Positions 56,423 through 64,000 of a DNA stretch of 64,000 nt are shown piece by piece (the first letter of the stretch is position 1; each line of letters begins with the position of its first letter). This DNA comes from Neisseria sicca. Its GTDB lineage: Bacteria; Pseudomonadota; Gammaproteobacteria; Burkholderiales; Neisseriaceae. The stretch spans positions 1 through 64,000 of the forward strand of contig NZ_POXG01000001.1 of the NCBI RefSeq assembly GCF_003044565.1, written 5' to 3'. The notes beneath the pieces were generated by a model. That model saw only the letters and a list, made by a program, of their open reading frames with translations. It was not told where the DNA came from and did not search any database. Both the position numbers and the translations under genes were made by a program.

Positions 56423-57604
56423 ATGCAAAACTACCTGACCCCCAATTTTTCATTTGCCCCCATGATTCCCGAACGCGCCCTCGGCAGCCGTGTCTGGGAT
56501 ATCGAAGGTCGTGAATATATCGACTTGTCGGGCGGTATCGCGGTCAATGCGTTGGGACACTGTCATCCCGATTTGGTTGCCGCGCTGGCAGAGCAGTCGC
56601 AAAAATTGTGGCACATTTCTAATATTTACACGACCAAGCCCGCGCAGGAATTGGCGCAAAAGCTGGTAGAGCATACATTCGCCGACAAAGTGTTTTTCTG
56701 TAATTCCGGCGCGGAAGCCAACGAAGCCGCGCTGAAACTGGCACGAAAATACGGGCGCGATCATTTTGGCGGACAGAAAACCGAAATCATCTCCTGCCTC
56801 AACAGCTTCCACGGCCGTACGCTGTTTACCGTCTCGGTCGGCGGTCAGCCCAAATACAGCAAAGACTACGCGCCGCTGCCGCAAGGCATCACCCACGTTC
56901 CGTTCAATGATATTGCCGCATTGGAAGCTGCCATCAACGAAAACACTTGCGCCGTAATCATTGAGCCGATTCAAGGCGAAAGCGGCATCCTGCCTGCCAC
57001 GCAGGAATATCTGCAAGCTGCGCGCCGTTTGTGCGACGAACACGGCGCATTGCTGATTTTAGACGAAGTGCAAACCGGTATGGGGCATACGGGTAAACTG
57101 TTCGCCTACGAACATTACGGCATTACGCCCGATATTCTCAGTTCCGCCAAAGCATTAGGTGGCGGCTTCCCCATCGGCGCGATTCTGACCACTGACAAAA
57201 TCGCTCCGACCTTCGGGTCGGGGACGCACGGTTCTACGTTCGGCGGCAATCCGATGGCGTGTGCTGTCGGCAGTCGCGCGTTCGACATTATTAATGCACC
57301 TGAAACCTTGGCACATGTTGAAAAACAAGGACAAAAATTTCAGACGACCTTGCGGGAATTGGGCGAAAAAACCGGCGTGTTTAAAGAAGTACGCGGTATG
57401 GGGCTGCTCATCGGCTGCGTGCTGGCGGACAAATACAAAGGCCGCGCTTCAGAAATTACCGCCGCTGCATTGAAACATGGCTTGATGGTATTGGTTGCCG
57501 GAGTCGACGTCGTGCGCTTCGCTCCCAGCCTACTGTTAAATGATGAAGATATGGCGGAAGGTCTGAAACGCTTAGAAGCTGCATTGACAGAATGGCTCGT
57601 CTGA
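56423..57604 (+). CDS. argD: Acetylornithine aminotransferase
   Basis: A 393-aa PLP enzyme, fourth step of arginine synthesis; many ArgDs also serve in lysine synthesis as DapC. The start MQNYLTPNFSFAPMIPERA has AAGGAAACC upstream; the long upstream frame is not coding-like. Signatures: GIAVNALGHCHPDLV, FCNSGAEANEAALKLARKY, SFHGRTLFTVSVGG, LILDEVQTGMGHTGKLFAYEHYG, catalytic Lys in SSAKALGGGFPIGA. Normal length. Confidence 0.95.
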   Translation: MQNYLTPNFSFAPMIPERALGSRVWDIEGREYIDLSGGIAVNALGHCHPDLVAALAEQSQKLWHISNIYTTKPAQELAQKLVEHTFADKVFFCNSGAEANEAALKLARKYGRDHFGGQKTEIISCLNSFHGRTLFTVSVGGQPKYSKDYAPLPQGITHVPFNDIAALEAAINENTCAVIIEPIQGESGILPATQEYLQAARRLCDEHGALLILDEVQTGMGHTGKLFAYEHYGITPDILSSAKALGGGFPIGAILTTDKIAPTFGSGTHGSTFGGNPMACAVGSRAFDIINAPETLAHVEKQGQKFQTTLRELGEKTGVFKEVRGMGLLIGCVLADKYKGRASEITAAALKHGLMVLVAGVDVVRFAPSLLLNDEDMAEGLKRLEAALTEWLV

Positions 57605-58036
57605 AACTAATTGATTTTATTTAACTGTTAACAAATTTGATGAGGTATTTCTATTCGGTTGGCAATGGATAATGTGCTTATTTGTTGTTTTTAGAAAATA
57701 ATTTAATGATAAATTTTCGTTTTTATTTAAATTCGAGCAAAAATCAATCAAATCCATATATCAATTGTTCAGAATAAAACCGATGTTATAAATTGCAATT
57801 TGCCAGTTATTCCAATTACTGATACGATTTGCAGCGAAATAAATTCAAATAAATGACTCATTGCGCCCATTGTTTTCAATTATGTTTTTAATTGATTGAT
57901 AATATTAGGGTAATTGTGGTTTTACGTTTGATTTGATTTTAGGAATTTTCGTTTTTGTACATCAATTTTCGCAAACGAAAGCATTAGGGGTATAACCCTC
58001 CGTCATTGAATAACACTCAACATAAGGATAGATACT
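57605..58036 (+). promoter_or_regulatory. AT-rich regulatory region of the pyruvate dehydrogenase operon
   Basis: A 432-bp gene-free region, strongly A/T-rich with many short TTTAAT/AATTAT patches. Nearest to aceE are two small palindromes: TTTCG-CAAA-CGAAA (57967-57980) and AGGG-GTATAA-CCCT (57986-57999). They lie 37-70 bp before the start codon and could bind a PdhR-like or other regulator. No terminator-like stem is seen right after argD. Confidence 0.45.
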
Positions 58037-60700
58037 ATGTCCACCCAATTACACGATGTTGACCCGATTGAAACCCAAGAGTGGTTGGATGCGTTAAGCT
58101 CAGTTCTCGAATACGAAGGCAGCGAACGCGCGCAATATCTGTTGGAACATCTGGTTAAATACAGCCGCGACAAAGGCGTTCGTATGCCTCACGGCACAAC
58201 CACTCCGTATTTGAATACCGTTTCGGTTGAAGACGAAAAAGGTATTCCGGGCGACCAAAACATCGAACACCGCATCCGCGCATTTGTGCGCTGGAACGCC
58301 GCCGCCATCGTATTGCGCGCCGGTAAAAAAGATTTGGAGCTGGGTGGTCATATCGCATCTTTCCAATCTTCAGCAACCATGTACGAAGTGGGCTTCAACC
58401 ACTTCTGGAAAGCTAAGGGCGAAGGTGAAGAAGGGGATTTGGTATTCTTCCAAGGCCACATTTCTCCAGGCATCTACGCCCGTGCTTTCGTTGAAGGCCG
58501 TCTGACTGAAGACCAGCTGGACAATTTCCGCCAAGAAGTGGACGGAAAAGGTCTGCCTTCTTACCCGCACCCGCACTTGCTGCCTGACTTCTGGCAGTTC
58601 CCGACTGTATCCATGGGTTTGGGTCCGATTATGGCGATTTATCAAGCCCGTTTCCTGAAATACTTGGAATCCCGCGGTTTGGCAAAAACCAAAGGCCGTA
58701 AAGTATGGGTATTCTGCGGCGACGGCGAAATGGACGAACCTGAATCACAAGGCGCCATCGCCCTTGCTGCACGCGAAGGTTTGGACAACCTGATTTTCGT
58801 CATCAACTGTAACCTGCAACGCTTGGACGGTCCTGTTCGCGGTAACGGCAAAATCATCCAAGAATTGGAAGGCAACTTCGCCGGTGCCGGCTGGAATGTT
58901 GTTAAAGTCATCTGGGGTCGCCGTTGGGACCGCCTCTTGGCAAAAGACAAAGACGGTATCCTGCGCAAACGCATGGAAGAATGTTTGGACGGCGACTACC
59001 AAACTTACAAATCCAAAGATGGCGCGTACGTTCGTGAACACTTCTTCAATACGCCTGAATTGAAAGCATTGGTTGCCGATATGACAGATGAACAAATCTG
59101 GGCATTGAACCGCGGCGGTCACGACCCTCAAAAAGTGTACAATGCTTATGATCTCGCAGCTAACCATGCAGATGGCAAACCTACCGTAATTTTGGCGAAA
59201 ACCATTAAAGGTTATGGTATGGGTGCATCCGGCGAAGGTCAAAACGTTGCCCACCAAGCCAAAAAAATGGACAAAGCATCTCTGAAACAATTCCGAGACC
59301 GCTTTGACATTCCTGTTACCGACGAGCAAATCGACAGCGGCGATCTGCCTTACCTGACTTTCGCTCCCGACAGCGAAGAGTACAAATACCTGCACGCCCG
59401 CCGCGAAGCCTTGGGCGGTTACCTGCCTCAACGTCATCCGACAAAAGAGGTATTGGAAGTGCCTGAGTTGTCCGCATTCGATGCTCAACTGAAATCCAGC
59501 GGTGATCGTGAATTCTCTACCACTATGGCATTTGTCCGCATTCTGTCTACTCTGTTGAAAGACAAAAAAATCGGCAAACGCGTCGTACCTATCGTTCCCG
59601 ACGAAAGCCGTACCTTCGGTATGGAAGGCATGTTCCGTCAATACGGTATTTGGAACCCGAAAGGTCAACAATACACCCCGCAAGACAAAGACCAACTGAT
59701 GTTCTACAAAGAATCCGTTGACGGTCAAATCTTGCAAGAAGGTATTAACGAACCAGGCGCAATGGCTGACTGGATCGCAGCTGCAACCAGCTACGCCAAC
59801 AGCGACTTTGCGATGATTCCGTTCTACATTTACTACTCTATGTTCGGTTTCCAACGTATTGGTGACTTGGCATGGGCTGCCGGCGATATGCACGCACGCG
59901 GCTTCCTGCTGGGCGGTACTGCCGGCCGTACGACGCTGAACGGTGAGGGTCTGCAACACGAAGACGGCCACAGCCACGTTCAAGCTGATTTGATCCCGAA
60001 CTGTGTTTCTTACGATCCGACCTTCCAATATGAAGTAGCCGTTATCGTACAAGACGGTCTGCGCCGTATGTATGCCAACAACGAAGACGTGTTCTACTAC
60101 ATCACCCTGATGAACGAGAACTACGCTCATCCGGATATGCCTGAAGGTGTGGAACAAGACATCCTGAAAGGTATGTACTTGCTGAAAGCCGGTGGCAAAG
60201 GCGACAAGAAAGTTCAACTGATGGGCTCTGGTACCATCCTGCAAGAAGTGATTGCCGGTGCCGAATTGTTGAAAGCTGACTTCGGCGTAGAAGCAGACAT
60301 TTGGTCTTGCCCGTCCTTCAACCTGTTGCACCGCGATGCCATCGAAGCAGAACGTTTCAACCGCCTGCATCCGCTGGAAGCTGAAAAAGTGCCTTTCGTT
60401 ACTTCACAACTGCAAGGTCATGACGGTCCGGTTATCGCCGCTACTGACTATATCCGCAGCTATGCCGACCGTATCCGCGCGTACATCCCGAACGACTACC
60501 ATGTCTTGGGTACCGATGGTTTCGGCCGCTCCGACAGCCGTGCCAACCTGCGCCGCTTCTTCGAAGTGGACCGCTACAACGTTGCCGTGGCAGCATTGAG
60601 CGCATTGGCAGAACAAGGCAAAGTCAGCAAAGAAACCGTTCAGCAAGCCATCGAAAAATACGGCATCAATGCCGACGTGGCTCCAAGCTGGAAACGTTAA
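58037..60700 (+). CDS. aceE: Pyruvate dehydrogenase E1 component (homodimeric)
   Basis: An 887-aa thiamine-diphosphate enzyme that decarboxylates pyruvate and acetylates the lipoyl arms of E2. Normal length for gamma/beta-proteobacterial AceE. TPP motif GDGEMDEPESQGAIALAAREGLDNLIFVINCN (by parts, about 229-260), HHxxxN-like region GGHIASFQSSATMYEVGFNHF, and the activity loop GYGMGASGEGQN. RBS AAGGATAGAT. It heads the operon with aceF and lpdA, linked by 240 bp rich in uptake sequences. Confidence 0.97.
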   Translation: MSTQLHDVDPIETQEWLDALSSVLEYEGSERAQYLLEHLVKYSRDKGVRMPHGTTTPYLNTVSVEDEKGIPGDQNIEHRIRAFVRWNAAAIVLRAGKKDLELGGHIASFQSSATMYEVGFNHFWKAKGEGEEGDLVFFQGHISPGIYARAFVEGRLTEDQLDNFRQEVDGKGLPSYPHPHLLPDFWQFPTVSMGLGPIMAIYQARFLKYLESRGLAKTKGRKVWVFCGDGEMDEPESQGAIALAAREGLDNLIFVINCNLQRLDGPVRGNGKIIQELEGNFAGAGWNVVKVIWGRRWDRLLAKDKDGILRKRMEECLDGDYQTYKSKDGAYVREHFFNTPELKALVADMTDEQIWALNRGGHDPQKVYNAYDLAANHADGKPTVILAKTIKGYGMGASGEGQNVAHQAKKMDKASLKQFRDRFDIPVTDEQIDSGDLPYLTFAPDSEEYKYLHARREALGGYLPQRHPTKEVLEVPELSAFDAQLKSSGDREFSTTMAFVRILSTLLKDKKIGKRVVPIVPDESRTFGMEGMFRQYGIWNPKGQQYTPQDKDQLMFYKESVDGQILQEGINEPGAMADWIAAATSYANSDFAMIPFYIYYSMFGFQRIGDLAWAAGDMHARGFLLGGTAGRTTLNGEGLQHEDGHSHVQADLIPNCVSYDPTFQYEVAVIVQDGLRRMYANNEDVFYYITLMNENYAHPDMPEGVEQDILKGMYLLKAGGKGDKKVQLMGSGTILQEVIAGAELLKADFGVEADIWSCPSFNLLHRDAIEAERFNRLHPLEAEKVPFVTSQLQGHDGPVIAATDYIRSYADRIRAYIPNDYHVLGTDGFGRSDSRANLRRFFEVDRYNVAVAALSALAEQGKVSKETVQQAIEKYGINADVAPSWKR

Positions 60701-60706
60701 TTCTGT

Positions 60707-60911
60707 TTTCAGACGACCTCAAAGTAAATTTGCTTGCGGGGTCGTCTGAATCAAGAATACGTTGACGGTTTGCATAACGGATAGACCTTGAGTTACCAAG
60801 CAGCGGGCGCAAGTTGTACAAAAGCTTCGAAGCGCAGAAAAGCTGCTCTGGAAATGGTTATCCGTGCCGGAAAACATAAGTGATGTCGTCTGAAACAGTT
60901 TTTCAGACGAC
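60707..60911. repeat. Uptake-sequence pairs within the pdh operon
   Basis: TTTCAGACGACCT at 60707, GGGTCGTCTGAA at 60739, then the facing pair GTCGTCTGAAA/TTTCAGACGAC at 60885-60911, which forms an 11-bp stem without a U tract. They lie between aceE and aceF, so could attenuate or stabilise operon mRNA; the middle region (60751-60884) has no gene. Confidence 0.7.
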
Positions 60912-60940
60912 CTCAAACCGAAATCATCAAAGGAACTCAA

Positions 60941-62554
60941 ATGAGTATCGTAGAAATCAAAGTACCTGATATCGGCGGTCATGAAAACGTCGATATCATC
61001 GCAGTAGAAGTCAAAGCGGGCGACACCATCGCCGTTGACGACACCCTGATTACTCTGGAAACCGACAAAGCCACTATGGACGTACCTGCCGATGCAGCAG
61101 GCGTAGTCAAAGAAGTGAAAGTCAAAGTCGGTGACAAAATCTCCGAAGGCGGCGTGATTCTGACCGTTGAAACCGGTGCCGCCGCAGCTGAAGCCGCTCC
61201 GGCTCCTGCGGCTGAGACACAACCTGCACCAGCCGCTGCACCCGCTGCCGCTCCCGCAGGCGGCGCAACCGTTCAAGTAGCCGTTCCTGATATTGGTGGT
61301 CATACTGATGTAGATGTAATTGCCGTTGAAGTCAAAGTTGGCGACACTGTTGCCGAAGACGACACGCTGATTACTTTGGAAACCGACAAAGCGACCATGG
61401 ACGTACCTTGTACTGCTGCCGGTGTCGTTAAAGCCGTATTCCTGAAAGTCGGCGACAAAGTATCCGAAGGTACTGCCATTATCGAAGTGGAAACCGCCGG
61501 TTCTGCCGCTGCTCCCGCTCCTGCTCAAACCGCTGCACCGGCAGCTGCACCCGCTCCGGCTGCCGCGCCTGCCGCAGCTCCGGCTCCTGTTGTCGCTCCT
61601 GCACCTGCCGCTGCCAAAATCGACGAAGCCGCTTTCGCCAAAGCACATGCGGGTCCTTCCGCACGCAAACTGGCGCGCGAATTGGGCGTGGATTTGGGTC
61701 AAGTCAAAGGTACCGGCTTGAAAGGCCGTATCATGGGCGACGACATTAAAGCATTTGTAAAATCCGTAATGCAAGGCGGTGCGGCGAAACCTGCTGCTGC
61801 CGGCGCATCTTTGGGCGGCGGTCTGGACTTGCTGCCGTGGCCTAAAGTGGACTTCTCCAAATTCGGTAATGTCGAAGTTAAAGAATTGTCCCGCATTAAG
61901 AAAATTTCCGGTCAAAACCTGTCCCGCAACTGGGTAGTCATCCCGCACGTTACCGTTCACGAAGAAGCGGACATGACCGAGTTGGAAGAATTCCGCAAAC
62001 AGCTGAACAAAGAATGGGAACGCGAAGGCGTGAAACTGTCTCCATTGGCGTTCATCATCAAAGCCTCCGTTTCCGCGCTGAAAGCCTTCCCTGAATTCAA
62101 CGCTTCTTTGGACGGCGACAATCTGGTTCTGAAAAACTACTTCAACATCGGTTTCGCAGCCGATACGCCGAACGGCTTGGTTGTTCCCGTTATCAAAGAC
62201 GTGGATCAAAAAGGTCTGAAAGAAATCAGCCAAGAGCTGACCGAATTGTCTAAGAAAGCCCGCGAAGGCAAGCTCAAACCGCAAGAAATGCAAGGCGCCT
62301 GCTTTACCATTTCCAGCTTGGGCGGCATCGGCGGTACAGGCTTCACTCCGATTGTGAACGCACCTGAAGTTGCTATTTTGGGTGTGTGCAAATCCCAAAT
62401 CAAACCGGTTTGGAACGGTAAAGAGTTCGCTCCGCGCCTGATGTGTCCGTTGAGCCTGTCCTTCGACCACCGCGTCATCGACGGTGCCGCCGGTATGCGC
62501 TTTACCGTATTCCTGGCGAACCTGTTGAAAGACTTCCGCCGTATTACCCTGTAA
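60941..62554 (+). CDS. aceF: Dihydrolipoamide acetyltransferase (PDH E2)
   Basis: A 537-aa core of the pyruvate dehydrogenase complex. Two lipoyl domains (1-78 and about 110-190), each with the lipoylation motif [10 protein letters not shown]; Ala/Pro linkers; an E1/E3-binding domain (GPSARKLARELGVDLGQVKG, about 240-259); and the catalytic acetyltransferase domain with LSFDHRVIDGAAGMRF (HxxxDG). It passes acetyl groups to CoA. RBS AAAGGAAC. Two rather than three lipoyl domains, plus one more on E3. Confidence 0.97.
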   Translation: MSIVEIKVPDIGGHENVDIIAVEVKAGDTIAVDDTLITLETDKATMDVPADAAGVVKEVKVKVGDKISEGGVILTVETGAAAAEAAPAPAAETQPAPAAAPAAAPAGGATVQVAVPDIGGHTDVDVIAVEVKVGDTVAEDDTLITLETDKATMDVPCTAAGVVKAVFLKVGDKVSEGTAIIEVETAGSAAAPAPAQTAAPAAAPAPAAAPAAAPAPVVAPAPAAAKIDEAAFAKAHAGPSARKLARELGVDLGQVKGTGLKGRIMGDDIKAFVKSVMQGGAAKPAAAGASLGGGLDLLPWPKVDFSKFGNVEVKELSRIKKISGQNLSRNWVVIPHVTVHEEADMTELEEFRKQLNKEWEREGVKLSPLAFIIKASVSALKAFPEFNASLDGDNLVLKNYFNIGFAADTPNGLVVPVIKDVDQKGLKEISQELTELSKKAREGKLKPQEMQGACFTISSLGGIGGTGFTPIVNAPEVAILGVCKSQIKPVWNGKEFAPRLMCPLSLSFDHRVIDGAAGMRFTVFLANLLKDFRRITL

Positions 62555-62564
62555 TCCGAGCGTA

Positions 62565-62608
62565 TTTCAGACGACCTTCGGCAAACAATCCAACAGGTCG
62601 TCTGAAAA
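62565..62608. terminator. Uptake-sequence hairpin between aceF and lpdA
   Basis: TTTCAGACGACCTT and AGGTCGTCTGAAAA are inverted about a 16-nt gap. No clear T run follows, so partial attenuation is more likely than full stop; lpdA starts 33 bp later. Confidence 0.6.
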
Positions 62609-62641
62609 CAGAAGTCCGAATATCATTCAGAAAGATTAGAC

Positions 62642-64000
62642 ATGAGCTTAGTTGAATTGAAAGTGCCCGACATTGGCGGACACGAAAATGTAGATATTAT
62701 CGCGGTTGAAGTGAACGTAGGCGACACTATCGCCGTTGATGATACCCTGATTACCTTGGAAACCGACAAAGCGACGATGGACGTGCCTGCCGAAGTTGCG
62801 GGCGTGGTCAAAGAAGTTAAAGTCAAAGTCGGCGACAAAATCTCCGAAGGCGGTTTGATTGTAGTCGTTGAAGCCGAAGGCGCGGCTGCCGCTCCTAAAG
62901 CCGAAGCACCTGCTGCTGCCCCTGCGCAAGAAGCCCCCAAAGCTGCTGCTCCTGCACCGCAAGCGGCGCAATTCGGCGGTTCTGCCGATGCTGAGTACGA
63001 CGTGGTCGTATTGGGTGGCGGTCCTGGCGGTTACTCCGCTGCATTTGCCGCAGCTGATGAAGGTCTGAAAGTTGCCATTGTCGAGCGTTACAAAACCTTG
63101 GGCGGCGTTTGCTTGAACGTTGGTTGTATCCCTTCCAAAGCCTTGTTGCACAACGCTGCCGTTATCGACGAAGTGCGCCACTTGGCTGCCAACGGCATCA
63201 AATACCCCGAGCCTGAACTCGATATCGACATGCTGCGCGGCTATAAAGAAGGCGTGGTTTCCCGCCTGACTACCGGTTTGGCAGGCATGGCAAAAGGCCG
63301 TAAAGTGGATGTTATCCAAGGCGATGGTCAATTCTTGGATCCGCATCACTTGGAAGTGTCGTTGACTACCGGCGACGTGTACGAGCAAGCTACGCCTACC
63401 GGCGAGAAAAAAATCGTTGCGTTCAAAAACTGTATCATCGCAGCGGGCAGCCGCGTAACCAAGTTGCCGTTTATCCCTGAAGATCCGCGCATCATCGATT
63501 CCAGCGGCGCTTTGGCTCTGAAAGAAGTACCGGGCAAACTGCTGATTATCGGTGGCGGTATCATCGGCCTCGAAATGGGTACGGTTTACAGCACGCTGGG
63601 TTCACGTCTTGACGTCGTTGAAATGATGGACGGCCTGATGCAAGGTGCAGACCGCGATTTGGTAAAAGTATGGCAAAAACAAAACGAATATCGTTTTGAC
63701 AACATCATGATCAACACCAAAACCGTTGCAGTCGAGCCGAAAGAAGACGGCGTTTACGTTACCTTCGAAGGTGCGAACGCGCCGAAAGAGCCGCAACGCT
63801 ACGATGCCGTATTGGTTGCCGCTGGTCGTGCGCCTAATGGCAAACTCATCAGCGCCGAAAAAGCAGGTGTTGCCGTAACCGACCGCGGCTTCATCGAAGT
63901 CGACAAACAAATGCGTACCAATGTGCCGCACATCTACGCCATCGGCGACATCGTCGGTCAGCCTATGTTGGCACACAAAGCCGTTCACGAAGGTCACGTT
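62642..64000 (+). CDS. lpdA: Dihydrolipoamide dehydrogenase (PDH E3) with lipoyl domain, partial
   Basis: Open to the window edge (453 codons, no stop). It starts with a lipoyl domain ([20 protein letters not shown]...[10 protein letters not shown]) nearly the same as AceF's first one, then an Ala-rich linker and the FAD domain [17 protein letters not shown] (about 118-134), redox disulfide [18 protein letters not shown]-binding [19 protein letters not shown], and YAIGDIVG. E3 reoxidises lipoyl groups with NAD+. The fused lipoyl domain is typical of Neisseria and some other proteobacteria. Confidence 0.97.
   Translation, partial: MSLVELKVPDIGGHENVDIIAVEVNVGDTIAVDDTLITLETDKATMDVPAEVAGVVKEVKVKVGDKISEGGLIVVVEAEGAAAAPKAEAPAAAPAQEAPKAAAPAPQAAQFGGSADAEYDVVVLGGGPGGYSAAFAAADEGLKVAIVERYKTLGGVCLNVGCIPSKALLHNAAVIDEVRHLAANGIKYPEPELDIDMLRGYKEGVVSRLTTGLAGMAKGRKVDVIQGDGQFLDPHHLEVSLTTGDVYEQATPTGEKKIVAFKNCIIAAGSRVTKLPFIPEDPRIIDSSGALALKEVPGKLLIIGGGIIGLEMGTVYSTLGSRLDVVEMMDGLMQGADRDLVKVWQKQNEYRFDNIMINTKTVAVEPKEDGVYVTFEGANAPKEPQRYDAVLVAAGRAPNGKLISAEKAGVAVTDRGFIEVDKQMRTNVPHIYAIGDIVGQPMLAHKAVHEGHV

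Noticed and set aside
58745..62470. Long minus-strand frames opposite aceE and aceF (541 and 583 codons)
   Set aside because: They are antisense shadows caused by codon bias of strongly conserved genes; His/Phe/Val-rich, no domains.

Overview
The window is a Neisseria chromosome segment. The best evidence is the DNA uptake sequence, which appears dozens of times in the form AGGTCGTCTGAAA, singly or as inverted pairs acting as terminators. This is the AG-muc dialect of commensal species such as the mucosa/sicca/subflava/flavescens group, not the GCCGTCTGAA of meningococcus and gonococcus. The dnaB-pilHIJKX order, a Correia element and the eno-ftsB and aceE-aceF-lpdA operons agree. I do not assign a species.

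Layout. 1-1.7 kb: a tRNA pair on the minus strand, ribA with a GAF-like partner gene, and tRNA-Leu(UAG). 1.68-11.36 kb: a genomic island integrated in the 3' end of tRNA-Leu, bounded by 23/22-bp direct repeats. It carries a P4-type integrase, an unknown cargo gene, AlpA, small regulatory genes, a lone phage terminase small subunit, a translationally coupled primase/DUF927 helicase block, an array of about 12 GGTTACC repeats that looks like a replication origin, and a HigBA-type toxin-antitoxin pair. There are no capsid, tail, portal or large-terminase genes, so it is best read as a phage satellite of the PICI/P4 kind.

11.7-22.2 kb is core: a NarQ/NarP-type two-component system, mobA, galU, ligA-zipA, ampD and mltG. 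22.3-25.5 kb holds a Correia element, two lipoproteins and a small sulfur-stress cassette (BigR-like ArsR repressor, frameshifted YgaP-like rhodanese, DUF2892 protein). 25.5-30 kb is ssb, an MFS exporter, a Tat-exported lytic transglycosylase and ppx. 30-34 kb is an accessory islet: an AbiEii-like nucleotidyltransferase gene interrupted by one in-frame amber codon, two unknown genes, a SMI1/KNR4 protein and an AT-rich membrane protein. 34-41 kb is uvrB, dnaB and the five minor-pilin genes.

41.7-45.8 kb contains two paralogous RTX-repeat proteins, apparently a tandem duplication that includes flanking DNA. 46.3-52.1 kb is ttcA, ftsB-eno, a WG-repeat protein and guaB. 52.3-57.6 kb has a DUF4124 protein, a Sel1-repeat protein, the squalene-type pair hpnD-hpnE and argD. 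The window ends in the pyruvate dehydrogenase operon aceE-aceF-lpdA; lpdA runs off the edge.

The most interesting feature is the satellite with its repeat-array origin. Next come the two broken accessory genes, a D-to-N change at the metal site of MobA, and a perfect 11-bp palindrome between narQ and mobA.
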